Source: DATDAH01 sp963845425
GTDB taxonomy: Bacteria > Actinomycetota > Acidimicrobiia > Acidimicrobiales > DATDAH01
Direction of reading: 5' to 3'
NCBI GenBank assembly: GCA_963845425.1
Contig: CAWJSC010000010.1
Location: 836,657 to 900,656 of the forward strand
Length of the DNA stretch: 64,000 nucleotides
Made by a program: the position numbers and the translations under genes. The notes below the pieces were generated by a model. The model had not been told where the DNA came from. It did no database searches and saw only the letters and a list, made by a program, of their open reading frames with translations. The stretch's first letter is position 1, and each line of letters starts with the position of its first letter. This document shows, piece by piece, positions 50,816 to 59,583 of the stretch.

Positions 50816-51862
50816 GTGAGCCACCGCCCCGACGCCGAGCTGGTCGGCCGCTGGTCCGCCGAGATCGATCAGATTCTTGGCGAGCTGGTCCCCCGCGGGA
50901 CGCGGGTGGCGTTGGTCAACTTCCCCAACCACGCCAACGCCGGGGACCCCGCCCTCTGGCTGGGCGAGCGAGCCGCGTTGGACCGGATCGGTGCCGAGGT
51001 CGTCTACACGGCGTCCTGGGCCTCCTACGACGGCGACACGCTGCGCAGACGGCTGGGCGACGGCACGGTCCTCATCCACGCCGGCGCCAACTTCGGCGAC
51101 CTGTACCCCCACCGCCAGGCCACGACCCGGGAGCGGCTCCTGGCCGAGCTGCCCGACCTGCGCACCATCCAGCTCCCCCAGAGCATCCACTTCCGCGACC
51201 CGGCCAAGCGGGACCGGCTACGGCAGCTGTGCGAGGACCACTCGGACTTCACGTTGCTGGCCCGTGAGCCCCAGAGCTTCGCCTACGCCCAGGAGCACTT
51301 TCCGGTGCCGAGCCGGCTGTGCCCCGATCCGGTCTTCTCCCTGGGGATGCGTCCCCGAGCCGCCGAGCCGCGGGTCGACCTCCTGTGGCTGGCCCGGACC
51401 GACCCGGAGGCCTCCGGCTACGAACTCCCCCCGATGGACGAGCTGACGGTCGAGTCCCTCGACTGGCTGGCTCCGCTGCCGGACGAGGCGCCCTGGCCCG
51501 TGGCCGACCGCGTTCGCCTGAAGCTGAACTCGGCCCTGCTCCCCCGCTTCGAGGCCGGGTCCGGCGTGGCCAAGTCCCTCTGGCGCCCGAACGCCGCCAC
51601 GTTCGAGCCCCTCGCCGAGCGCTGGGTCGACCGGGGTTGTCGCATCCTCGCCCGCGGCCGGGTCGTGGTCACCGACCGCCTCCACGGCCACCTGCTGTCA
51701 CTCCTCCAGGGCATCCCGCACGTCGTCATGGACAACAGCTACGGCAAGCTCCGCTCCGTGTACGAGGAGTGGACCCACCAGTGCTCGCTGGCGGCGTGGG
51801 CCGAGACCCCGGAGGAGGCCGTCGAGGCCGCCCGCCGCCTGCTGGCGGAGGCCGAGCAATGA
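50816..51862 (+). CDS. Polysaccharide pyruvyl transferase family protein
   Basis: 348 residues from GTG 50816; an ATG at 50786 would add 10 residues but overlaps the start codon of the divergent gene. Features of the family: VALVNFPNHANAGDPALWLG at the N-terminus, LIHAGANFGDLYP, IQLPQSIHF, and GRVVVTDRLHGHLLSLLQGIPHVVMDNSYGK near the C-terminus. These proteins add ketal-linked pyruvate from PEP to sugars of exported glycans; some members act as other glycan transferases. It overlaps the next glycosyltransferase by 4 nt. Confidence 0.9.
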   Translation: MSHRPDAELVGRWSAEIDQILGELVPRGTRVALVNFPNHANAGDPALWLGERAALDRIGAEVVYTASWASYDGDTLRRRLGDGTVLIHAGANFGDLYPHRQATTRERLLAELPDLRTIQLPQSIHFRDPAKRDRLRQLCEDHSDFTLLAREPQSFAYAQEHFPVPSRLCPDPVFSLGMRPRAAEPRVDLLWLARTDPEASGYELPPMDELTVESLDWLAPLPDEAPWPVADRVRLKLNSALLPRFEAGSGVAKSLWRPNAATFEPLAERWVDRGCRILARGRVVVTDRLHGHLLSLLQGIPHVVMDNSYGKLRSVYEEWTHQCSLAAWAETPEEAVEAARRLLAEAEQ

Positions 51863-52671
51863 GCCTGGTGATGACCCTGCTCGTTCGGGACGAGGAGGAC
51901 GTGATCGAGGCCAACCTGGCCCACCACTACGACCAGGGCGTGGACTTCGTGATCGCCACCGACAACGGCTCGGTGGACGGGACCGTGGCCATCCTCGAGG
52001 CCGAGGAGCGGGCCGGACGCCTGCGCCTGATCCATGAGCCCGAGGACACCTACGCCCAGCACCGCTGGGTGACCCGCATGGCGCGCCTGGCGGCAACGGA
52101 GCACGGTGCCGACTGGGTCATCAACAACGACGCCGACGAGTTCTGGTTCGCGCAAGAGGGCGACCTGGCCTCGACCCTGGCCTCGGTGCCCGAGGACATC
52201 GACGTGGTCATCGCCCAACGTCACAACCTGATCGCCCGCCCCGACGGTCACCCCATGACCATCCGCCAGTCCGCCCCGGTCCAGCACCCCGGTCTGGGCC
52301 ACGGGGCGCTGCCCCCCAAGGTCGCCCACCGGGCCCACTCGGAGATCACCGTCCTGCAGGGCAACCACGAGGTCGACGGCCTGACCGGCGGGAGCCTCGA
52401 CGACGGCCGCATCGACATCCTCCACATCCCGGTCCGCAGTTACGCCCAGTTCGCCAACAAGATCGCCAAGGGTGGCGCCGCCTACGCCCGCAACACCGAG
52501 CTGCCGCAGGAGGTCGGCCACCAGTGGCGCCGCCTCCACGCCCACCAGCAGGACGGCACCTTCGACGCGGAGTGGGCCGGCCTGCTGCTGTCAGAGGACG
52601 AGATCCGCACCGGACTGGCGGACGGGACGCTGGTCGAGGACGACCGACTGGTCGGGCTGCTGTCTCGCTGA
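51859..52671 (+). CDS. GT2-like glycosyltransferase
   Basis: 270 residues: VMTLLVRDEEDVIEANLAHH at the start, FVIATDNGSVDGTVAIL, and WVINNDADEFWF containing the metal-binding DAD in the DxD position. This is the Glyco_tranf_2_4 subgroup common in polysaccharide loci. The ATG overlaps the pyruvyl transferase stop by 4 nt, suggesting that the two act on the same glycan. Donor and acceptor are unknown. Confidence 0.88.
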   Translation: MSLVMTLLVRDEEDVIEANLAHHYDQGVDFVIATDNGSVDGTVAILEAEERAGRLRLIHEPEDTYAQHRWVTRMARLAATEHGADWVINNDADEFWFAQEGDLASTLASVPEDIDVVIAQRHNLIARPDGHPMTIRQSAPVQHPGLGHGALPPKVAHRAHSEITVLQGNHEVDGLTGGSLDDGRIDILHIPVRSYAQFANKIAKGGAAYARNTELPQEVGHQWRRLHAHQQDGTFDAEWAGLLLSEDEIRTGLADGTLVEDDRLVGLLSR

Positions 52672-52766
52672 CCGCTCCGGCCCGACGGGTCGCGGCAGAC
52701 CGATGGCAGGGAATGGGGCGTGAGGACGGGCTGCCGGTCTTCGGGGGCACCCCAGCCGCCGCCCTG

Positions 52767-52816
52767 TTCTGGCGCCGAGTCGTTGCGGTAAACGCAACCA
52801 GCTGGCGCAATTTCGC
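52767..52816. repeat. Structured tandem repeat, copy 1
   Basis: TTCTGGCGCCGA, a GTTGCG-N5-CGCAAC hairpin, then GGCGCAATTTCG. An outer GCGCC/GGCGC pairing encloses the inner hairpin. Repeats at 52838-52887 with a 71-bp period, in the 291-nt gap between convergent genes. Confidence 0.8.
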
Positions 52817-52837
52817 CGCTGACGGCCAGCCCGCTCC

Positions 52838-52887
52838 TTCTGGCGCCGATTCGTTGCGGCAGAAGCAACAGATCGGCGCAATTTCGG
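52838..52887. repeat. Structured tandem repeat, copy 2
   Basis: Same plan with a GTTGC-N7-GCAAC inner hairpin and an outer stem lengthened to GCGCCGAT/ATCGGCGC. The rest of the 52672-52962 gap shows no gene. Confidence 0.8.
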
Positions 52888-52962
52888 AGGGAGCCACCGG
52901 CTGGCTCGTCCCCGACGATGGGCGGCCTGTCCCCCCACCCCAGTCGTTGCCGTCGGTGTCGG

Positions 52963-54027
52963 TCAGCTCCGGCCGAGGAGACCTTTGGCCTTGCCGTAGA
53001 CCCGCAGCGGGAGCTTGCCCCGGAGGTCCTCCAGTTGGTGGAGGTAGTCGTCGGCTTCGGCCCGGATGGCCGTGACCTGCTCGGCCAGGGCCGAAGCCTC
53101 CGCCGACCGCTTCTCGACCTCGGCGTCGTAGGCGGCGACCTGGCGGGCGTGTTCGGCCTCGAGAGCCGAGATCGTCTCGGTGAGGCGGTCGGTCTCCTCG
53201 AGGAAGAAGGACAGGCGCCTGGCCTCGTCGAACGCCAACTGGAGGTTGGGCGTCTCGTCCGGAAGGGAGGGCGCCGCGAAGGACTCGGTCGGCCCGGAGA
53301 GGTCGAGCAGGACCTCGTCCAGCGCGGCCTGGGCCGGCGACAGCATGTCGTGCTCGGTGGGCTTCTGGTGACGGTGACCGCCGTCCAGGTAGGCCGACAC
53401 CTCGGCCAGGCGGTCGGGTTCGTCGCTGAGGGTGTCGGCGCAGAAGGCGACCAGCTCCCGGGCGGTGCCCTCGGGCTCGGCCAGCAGGCGCTCGTAGTGG
53501 ACGAAGCAGGCCCGCTCCCCCGACAGCGAGTCGAGCAGCGACCGGGTGTAGCGCTCCCACAGGGCCAGCCCGAACGCGATAGCCATACCGTCACGGGTGG
53601 CCAGGGAGCCGGCGATCTCGGTGGGGTCCCGCAGCGCGACGACCTCGTGCGGCGCCGGCTCCTCGGACCGGCCGAGCACCGCCCGCCAGAACGGGAGCAG
53701 CAGGCAGACCCGCGGGTCCTTCCAGACCCACGCGGTGCCGGCGAAGGCCTCGGCGTGCAGCGCGGCCGCCTCGGTCCCCCAGGGACCGGCGGCCCGGCCG
53801 ACAAGCGTGGCCTGGTCGACGGCGGGAGGCGCCGACCAGCGGCCGCCCAGGTCGGCCAGCAAGCGGTCGTTGAAGGACGTCAGCCGCTCGACCTCCCAAT
53901 GGCCGGTCGGGTTCGACTCGCTGGCCCCCATCAGCACGTCCCGGCCCGCGTCGAGGCCGAGCAGGTTCAGGACCCGGGTGAGCGCGGACGTCCCGCTGCG
54001 ATGCATGCCCAGCACGAGCACGCCCAT
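52963..54027 (-). CDS. Sulfotransferase-like protein with C-terminal coiled coil
   Basis: 354 residues. The N-terminal about 230 residues match a sulfotransferase fold: VLGMHRSGTSALTRVL (PAPS loop), VWKDPRVCLLLPFW, and VVALRDPTEIAGSL with the conserved Arg-Asp. From about residue 255 a heptad-rich segment of about 75 residues (LEETDRLTETISALEAEHARQ to LAEQVTAIRAEADDYLHQL) predicts a coiled coil, ending in a basic RVYGKAKGLLGRS tail. Such tails are seen on enzymes of long-chain glycan synthesis and may give oligomerisation or membrane contact. It is 71 nt downstream of lpdA on the same strand. Confidence 0.85.
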   Translation of the reverse strand: MGVLVLGMHRSGTSALTRVLNLLGLDAGRDVLMGASESNPTGHWEVERLTSFNDRLLADLGGRWSAPPAVDQATLVGRAAGPWGTEAAALHAEAFAGTAWVWKDPRVCLLLPFWRAVLGRSEEPAPHEVVALRDPTEIAGSLATRDGMAIAFGLALWERYTRSLLDSLSGERACFVHYERLLAEPEGTARELVAFCADTLSDEPDRLAEVSAYLDGGHRHQKPTEHDMLSPAQAALDEVLLDLSGPTESFAAPSLPDETPNLQLAFDEARRLSFFLEETDRLTETISALEAEHARQVAAYDAEVEKRSAEASALAEQVTAIRAEADDYLHQLEDLRGKLPLRVYGKAKGLLGRS

Positions 54028-54098
54028 GGTCAGTCGTTCCTGGCGACTGCGTCGCCGGGCCGCTCGGCCCCCGCTGCGCCCATGACGATCGACCCCGT

Positions 54099-55457
54099 CT
54101 AGTCGGCGGCTTCGGCCAACGACTCGGACAACGTCGGGTGGACGAAGAGCGAGTCGTCGAGGTCGGTCACGGTCAGGCCGGCGCTCACGGCGAGGGCAAC
54201 GACCGAGATGAGCTCGGCCGCGTTGGCACCGACGATGGAGCCCCCCAGGACCTGGCCCGTGGCCGGGTCGGACACCAGCTTGACGAAGCCCGGTGTGGCG
54301 TCGTTGATCATCGCCTTCGCGTTGGCCGAGAAGGGCACCTTGGTGACCCGGACCTTTCGCCCGATGGCGAAGGCGTCGGCCTCGGCCAGGCCCACGTCGG
54401 CGATCTCGGGCTCGGTGAAGATGGCCGAGGCCGCCTTGTCGTAGTCCAGGTGACGGTGCTCCCGGGTGTGCAGGCCCATGACGTGGTCAGCGATCTTTCT
54501 CCCCTGCATGGCTGCCACCGACGACAGCGGCAGCTTGCCGGACAGGTCGCCCGCAGCGTAGATGTGGCCGATGTTGGAGCGCAGGTGGCGGTCGACCGGC
54601 ACGTAGCCGTCCACGCCCTCCACCCCGGCGGCATCCAAGCCGAGTCCCTCGGAGTTGGGCAGGGAGCCGACAGCCAGGAGCACGTGGGAGCACTCGACCC
54701 GCCGGCCGTCGTCACAGAGCACGGTCACGCCGTCATCCCGACGCTCGAGGCCCGCGGCCCGGGCGCCCTTCAGCAGCTGCACCCCTCGCGAGAGGAAGTT
54801 CGCCTCCAGCGCAGCCGCCACCTCCGGATCCTTCTGGGGCAGGACCTGTTGGCGGCTGACGATCAGGGTGACCTTGGAGCCCAACGAGGCGAAGAGGTGG
54901 ACGAACTCCACGCCGGTCACCCCAGAGCCGATCACGGCCACGTGCTCGGGCAGGACCTTCGGGGGGTAGGCCTGGCGAGTGGTGAGGACCCGGTCGCCGT
55001 CGGGCTCGGCCCAGTCCGGGATGCGGGGCCGGCTGCCGGTGCTGAGCAGCACGGCGTCGGCGGGCACCGTGATGTCGCCCTCGGCGGTGTCGGCCACGAC
55101 GGCGTTGGGGCCGGTGAGGCGCCCCGTGCCCCGGAGGATGCGCACCTTCTGGCGGTCCAGCAGGTCGGTCACCGAGGCCTCCAGACGGTCCTCGATCGAT
55201 GTCAGGCGCTCGCGCAGGGCCTCGAGGTCGATCTCGGCCCCGACCTCCCGCAGCCCCATCTGTTCCACGCGGTGCAGGTACGACATGGCCCCGCCGGTGG
55301 CGATCATGGCCTTGGACGGCACGCAGTCCCAGAGGTGAGCGGCCCCGCCGATGATGTCCCGCTCGATCAGGGTGACCTCGGCCCCGAGCGTGGCGGCCCG
55401 CGTGGCCGCCGCGTTTCCCGCCGGTCCACCACCGATGATCACGAAGCGCTTGGCCAC
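54099..55457 (-). CDS. lpdA: FAD-dependent NAD(P)H-quinone dehydrogenase, LpdA type
   Basis: 452 residues of the pyridine nucleotide-disulfide oxidoreductase fold: FVIIGGGPAGNAAA (FAD), VAVIGSGVTGVEFVHLFASLG (NAD(P)), IYAAGDLSGK, and HPTLSESLAEA at the dimer interface. The redox-active disulfide of dihydrolipoamide dehydrogenase is broken: the segment reads GGAAHLWDCVPSKA with a single Cys, as in mycobacterial LpdA (Rv3303c), which reduces quinones. The GTG at 55457 lies 7 nt after TAACCT. Confidence 0.93.
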   Translation of the reverse strand: MAKRFVIIGGGPAGNAAATRAATLGAEVTLIERDIIGGAAHLWDCVPSKAMIATGGAMSYLHRVEQMGLREVGAEIDLEALRERLTSIEDRLEASVTDLLDRQKVRILRGTGRLTGPNAVVADTAEGDITVPADAVLLSTGSRPRIPDWAEPDGDRVLTTRQAYPPKVLPEHVAVIGSGVTGVEFVHLFASLGSKVTLIVSRQQVLPQKDPEVAAALEANFLSRGVQLLKGARAAGLERRDDGVTVLCDDGRRVECSHVLLAVGSLPNSEGLGLDAAGVEGVDGYVPVDRHLRSNIGHIYAAGDLSGKLPLSSVAAMQGRKIADHVMGLHTREHRHLDYDKAASAIFTEPEIADVGLAEADAFAIGRKVRVTKVPFSANAKAMINDATPGFVKLVSDPATGQVLGGSIVGANAAELISVVALAVSAGLTVTDLDDSLFVHPTLSESLAEAAD

Positions 55458-55464
55458 CGTCCGA

Positions 55465-55470
55465 AGGTTA
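55465..55470 (-). promoter_or_regulatory. Putative -10 box TAACCT for lpdA
   Basis: TAACCT on the minus strand, 7 nt before the GTG at 55457. Confidence 0.5.
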
Positions 55471-55510
55471 CGAGGCCATGTCCCTCGTCCCCGCCTTCGC
55501 GCACACGCCG

Positions 55511-55516
55511 TACCCT
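55511..55516 (+). promoter_or_regulatory. Putative -10 box TACCCT for the mutase gene
   Basis: TACCCT 10 nt before the ATG at 55527; divergent from the lpdA box across 40 nt. Confidence 0.45.
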
Positions 55517-55526
55517 GTGCGACGCC

Positions 55527-57653
55527 ATGGAGACACCTGATCCCGATGCCTGGCGGTCCCGGGCCGAGAAGGAGCTACGGGGCACCAGCCCCGACGAGCT
55601 GACCTGGGCCACCCCCGAGGGCATCCCCGTCGCCCCCCTGTACACCGAGGCCGACCTGACCGGGGTGGAGCACCTCGGCGGCCTTCCCGGCTTCCCGCCC
55701 TTCGTGCGTGGGGTGCGGGCCACGATGTACGCCAACCGGCCCTGGACGCTGCGCCAGTACGGCGGCTTCTCCACCGCCGAGGAGTCCAACGCCTTCTACA
55801 AGCGCAACCTGGCCGCGGGTCAGACCGGGCTGTCGGTGGCCTTCGACCTGGCCACCCACCGGGGCTACGACTCGGACCATCCCCGGGTGGAGGGCGACGT
55901 CGGCATGGCCGGCGTGGCCATCGACTCGGTCGAGGACACCAACATCCTCTTCGCCGACATCCCCCTCGACGAGGTCAGTGTCTCGATGACCATGAACGGG
56001 GCCGTGCTCCCCGTTCTGGCCTGCTACGTGGTGTCGGCCGAGGAGCAGGGCGTCACCCAGGACCAGCTCAGCGGGACCATCCAGAACGACATCCTCAAGG
56101 AGTTCATGGTCCGCAACACCTACATCTACCCGCCCGCCCCGAGCATGCGGATCGTGGCCGACATCATCGAGCACACCGCGATCCACATGCCGCGGTTCAA
56201 CTCCATCTCCATCTCCGGCTACCACATGCAGGAGGCGGGGGCAACGGCCGACCAGGAGCTGGCCTTCACCATCGCCGACGGCCTCGAGTACGTCCGCACG
56301 GCCCACGCCCGGGGCCTCGACGTCGACGCCTTCGCCCCCCGGCTCTCCTTCTTCTTCGCCATCGGCATGAACCTGTTCATGGAGGTGGCCAAGCTCCGGG
56401 CCGCCCGCCTGCTGTGGGCCCGGGTCATGGAGCGCTTCGACCCGAAGGACGAGAAGTCCCTCATGTTGCGCACCCACTGCCAGACCTCAGGCGTCTCCCT
56501 GACCGAGCAGGACCCGTACAACAACATCGTGCGCACGGCCTACGAGGCCCTGGCGGCGGTGCTGGGCGGGACCCAGAGCCTGCACACCAACGCCTTCGAC
56601 GAGGCCCTCGGCCTGCCCACCGACTCCTCGGCCAAGATCGCCCGCAACACCCAGCTGATCCTGGCCGAGGAGACCGGCGTGCCGAACGTCGTGGATCCTC
56701 TGGCGGGCAGCTACTACGTCGAGAAGCTGACCCACGACCTGGCGGAGAAGGCCTGGGCCCTCATCGAGGAGGTGGAGGAGCTGGGCGGCATGACCGAGGC
56801 CGTCGCCTCCGGCATGCCCAAGCTCCGCATCGAGGAGAGCGCGGCCCGCCGCCAGGCCCGGGTCGACCGGGGCGAGGAGGTCGTGGTCGGGGTGAACAAG
56901 TACGTGGCCGAGCACCCCGACCAGGTGGACGTTCTCGACATCGACAACACCGACGTGCGCCGCCGGCAGGTCGAGCGCCTGGCCCGGGTCCGGGCCGACC
57001 GGGACGAGAGCGCCACCCGGGCCGCGCTGACCGCCCTCACCGAGGGGGCCCGGGGCGACGATGACCTGCTCGCCCTCTGCATCGACGCCGCCCGGGCCCG
57101 GGCGACCGTCGGCGAGATGTCCGACGCCATGGAAGAGGTCTTCGGCCGGCACAAGGCCGAGATCCGTTCCATCTCCGGGGTCTACGGTGCGGCGGCGGAG
57201 GGATTCGAGGACTTCGAGACGGCCCGAGCGGCGGTCGAGCGTTTCGCCGAGGCGCACGGCCGACGGCCGCGGATGCTGGTCGTCAAGATGGGCCAGGACG
57301 GCCACGACCGGGGTGCCAAGGTCATCGCCACCGCCTTCGCCGACCTGGGCTTCGACGTCGACGTCGGCCCCCTGTTCCAGACCCCGGCCGAAGCCGCCCG
57401 CGACGCGGTCGAGAACGACGTCCATGTCGTCGGCGTGTCGAGCCAGGCGGCGGGCCACAAGACCCTGGTGCCCCAGCTCATCGACGAGCTCCGGGACGCG
57501 GGCGCCGATGAGGTCCTGGTCGTCTGCGGCGGGGTCATCCCGCCGGGTGACCACACCAAGCTGCACGAGGCCGGTGTGGCCGCCGTGTTCGGCCCGGGGA
57601 CCAACATCCCGAAGGCCGCGCTTCGGGTGCTCGAGCTCCTCGAAGCCCCGTAG
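55527..57653 (+). CDS. mutB: Methylmalonyl-CoA mutase, single-chain (alpha-type)
   Basis: 708 residues. The substrate-binding TIM barrel spans residues about 30-530 (RQYGGFSTAEESNAFYKRNL, SVAFDLATHRGYDSDHPRV, FNSISISGYHMQEAG, RTHCQTSGVSLTEQDPYNN). The C-terminal B12 domain has VKMGQDGHDRGAKVIA, the DxHxxG base-off motif, and VVCGGVIPPGDH. It interconverts methylmalonyl-CoA and succinyl-CoA. The length suits the alpha (large) subunit; no small subunit lies beside it, so it may be homodimeric or pair with one elsewhere. The adjacent meaB gene supports a true mutase. Confidence 0.95.
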   Translation: METPDPDAWRSRAEKELRGTSPDELTWATPEGIPVAPLYTEADLTGVEHLGGLPGFPPFVRGVRATMYANRPWTLRQYGGFSTAEESNAFYKRNLAAGQTGLSVAFDLATHRGYDSDHPRVEGDVGMAGVAIDSVEDTNILFADIPLDEVSVSMTMNGAVLPVLACYVVSAEEQGVTQDQLSGTIQNDILKEFMVRNTYIYPPAPSMRIVADIIEHTAIHMPRFNSISISGYHMQEAGATADQELAFTIADGLEYVRTAHARGLDVDAFAPRLSFFFAIGMNLFMEVAKLRAARLLWARVMERFDPKDEKSLMLRTHCQTSGVSLTEQDPYNNIVRTAYEALAAVLGGTQSLHTNAFDEALGLPTDSSAKIARNTQLILAEETGVPNVVDPLAGSYYVEKLTHDLAEKAWALIEEVEELGGMTEAVASGMPKLRIEESAARRQARVDRGEEVVVGVNKYVAEHPDQVDVLDIDNTDVRRRQVERLARVRADRDESATRAALTALTEGARGDDDLLALCIDAARARATVGEMSDAMEEVFGRHKAEIRSISGVYGAAAEGFEDFETARAAVERFAEAHGRRPRMLVVKMGQDGHDRGAKVIATAFADLGFDVDVGPLFQTPAEAARDAVENDVHVVGVSSQAAGHKTLVPQLIDELRDAGADEVLVVCGGVIPPGDHTKLHEAGVAAVFGPGTNIPKAALRVLELLEAP

Positions 57654-57660
57654 CGCCACC

Positions 57661-58620
57661 ATGTCCACCATCGCGGATGCGATCCGCGCCGGTGACCGCC
57701 GGGCTCTGGCCCGGGCCATCACGCTGGTCGAGTCCGAGCGAGCCGACCACCGGGCCGAGGCCGTCGCCCTCGTCGAGGAGCTGCTGGCCGCCACCGGCGG
57801 CGCCGTGCGGGTCGGCATCACCGGCCAGCCGGGCGCGGGCAAGTCCACCTTCATCGAGGCCCTCGGCCTCCACCTCGTCGACGCCGGCCACCGAGTCGCC
57901 GTGCTCGCCGTCGACCCGTCGAGCACGCTGTCGGGAGGCTCCATCCTCGGGGACAAGACCCGGATGGAGGAGCTCTCCCGCCGGGACGAGGCCTACATCC
58001 GCCCGTCGCCGTCGGGTCGCACCGTGGGTGGTGTGGCCCGTCGCACGCGGGAGGCGCTGCTGCTCTGTGAAGGGGCCGGCTTCGACGTCGTCATCGTGGA
58101 GACCGTCGGATCGGGCCAGTCCGACGTGGCTGTAGCCGAATTGGTCGACGTCTTCGTGCTCCTGGTCCCCCCGGCGGGCGGCGACGAGCTCCAGGGCATC
58201 AAGCGGGGGATCATGGAGCTGGCCGACGTGGTCGTGGTGACCAAGGCCGACGGCGACCTGGTGCCCGCAGCCAACCGCACCGCCGCCGACCACCGCCACG
58301 CCGTGCCCCTCCTGCACGGCCAGGACCCGCCGCCCGTGGTGACCTGCTCGGCGATCAGCGGCGAGGGCGTCGACGACGCCTGGGCTGCCGTCCGTGCGGT
58401 CCACGACCGGCGGGAGGCGTCCGGCGCGCGGGCCGACCGGCGCTCGGCCCAGGCCCGCAGCTGGCTGTGGGACGAGGTGCGGGAGACCCTGCTCGACGAG
58501 CTGCGCACCGATCCCGGTGTGGCCGGGATGGCCCCCGCCCTCGAGGCGGACGTCATCGCCGGCACGCTCTCGCCCGCCGCCGCCGCCCAGCATCTGCTCA
58601 GTGCGTTCCGGCGAAGGTGA
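57661..58620 (+). CDS. meaB: MeaB/ArgK-family GTPase, methylmalonyl-CoA mutase chaperone
   Basis: 319 residues. G3E-family GTPase with VGITGQPGAGKSTFIEAL (Walker A), LAVDPSSTLSGGSILGDKTRM, VIVETVGSGQSDVAVAELVD (switch/Walker B) and VVVTKADG (NKxD-like TKAD). It guards loading of adenosylcobalamin and reactivates the mutase encoded 7 nt upstream. The C-terminal helices (about 255-319) are the family dimerisation arm. Confidence 0.95.
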   Translation: MSTIADAIRAGDRRALARAITLVESERADHRAEAVALVEELLAATGGAVRVGITGQPGAGKSTFIEALGLHLVDAGHRVAVLAVDPSSTLSGGSILGDKTRMEELSRRDEAYIRPSPSGRTVGGVARRTREALLLCEGAGFDVVIVETVGSGQSDVAVAELVDVFVLLVPPAGGDELQGIKRGIMELADVVVVTKADGDLVPAANRTAADHRHAVPLLHGQDPPPVVTCSAISGEGVDDAWAAVRAVHDRREASGARADRRSAQARSWLWDEVRETLLDELRTDPGVAGMAPALEADVIAGTLSPAAAAQHLLSAFRRR

Positions 58621-58711
58621 CGCGGCCGCGTCGGCCACCGAGCAGCACCGCCGACGCCTGTCGACAGCTGCCGTCGGACCGCCTGGCCTCGCCGCGTGGG
58701 GGCGACGGGGT

Positions 58712-59536
58712 TCAGGTGTAGCCGAACGCGTTCAGGCCCTCGGCGGCGAGCTCCTCGATGCGGGCGATGGTGGCGGCGTCGAAGGCGTCGCGGTAGCGGC
58801 CCACGCGATCGGTGCTGATGGGCTCGAAGGTCTGGGCGTGCTGAGCCATGCCCTCGTGGCCGGAGAACTGCCGGTAGCGGCGCTCGTCGTCGATCATCCC
58901 CGGGTCCCAGTCCACGCCCAGCGCGGCGCAGACGCGCTGGAACGCCGCGGCCGGGTCGGTGGCGACGTCCTCGTGGCGGACCCGCACGTACGGGCTGCCC
59001 TGGCGGGTGACGTTGCCCTCGACCATGAGGTTGTTGGCCACCCACATGCGGACCATGCCCTCGGGCAGGCCCCGGGCCCAGCCGAGGTCGTGGAACGACA
59101 CCATGACGTCCCGGATGTCCCGGACCACGTGCACGACCGGGAGGTTCTCACCGAAGGCCTGCCCGGTGAGCAGGATGCGTAGGAACTTCAGGTCGTTCGG
59201 CGACTTGTCCCCGCCGAGGCGCCCACCTCCGGCGTCGGCCACTGCGGCGTAGAGGTCGGTCAGGATCCCGTTGAGGCTCCACGGGGCGGACCGAACCACC
59301 GACGCCGCCCGGTCGGCGTCGAGGTACTCGCCGATGCTGGCGGCGAAGCGCCGGCTCCGGGTGATCAGGGTGGCGGCCAGGTCACGACCGAGGTCGGGGT
59401 CCTCGATGCGATCCACCAGGAACGCCAGGGGGACGACCAGGTCGGTCTCGTCGGGGACCACCAGGTCTGGATGGGCGTTGAGGCACTGGGCCACCAACGT
59501 GGTGCCCGAGCGGGGCTGGCCGAGAACGAGGAACAC
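58712..59536 (-). CDS. Sulfotransferase family protein
   Basis: 274 residues with the most canonical sulfotransferase motifs in this window: FLVLGQPRSGTTLVAQCLNA (PAPS 5'-phosphosulfate loop) and VVHVVRDIRDVMVSFHDLGW (3'-phosphate binding), then VRVRHEDVATDP. It lies 47 nt downstream of the NoeA-like methyltransferase on the same strand, so sulfation and methylation may target one glycan. The acceptor is unknown. Confidence 0.9.
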   Translation of the reverse strand: MFLVLGQPRSGTTLVAQCLNAHPDLVVPDETDLVVPLAFLVDRIEDPDLGRDLAATLITRSRRFAASIGEYLDADRAASVVRSAPWSLNGILTDLYAAVADAGGGRLGGDKSPNDLKFLRILLTGQAFGENLPVVHVVRDIRDVMVSFHDLGWARGLPEGMVRMWVANNLMVEGNVTRQGSPYVRVRHEDVATDPAAAFQRVCAALGVDWDPGMIDDERRYRQFSGHEGMAQHAQTFEPISTDRVGRYRDAFDAATIARIEELAAEGLNAFGYT

Positions 59537-59583
59537 GGAGGGTCAGCGTGCCCAGTGGGACGGGTGGCTGTCCACCCCTCGGC

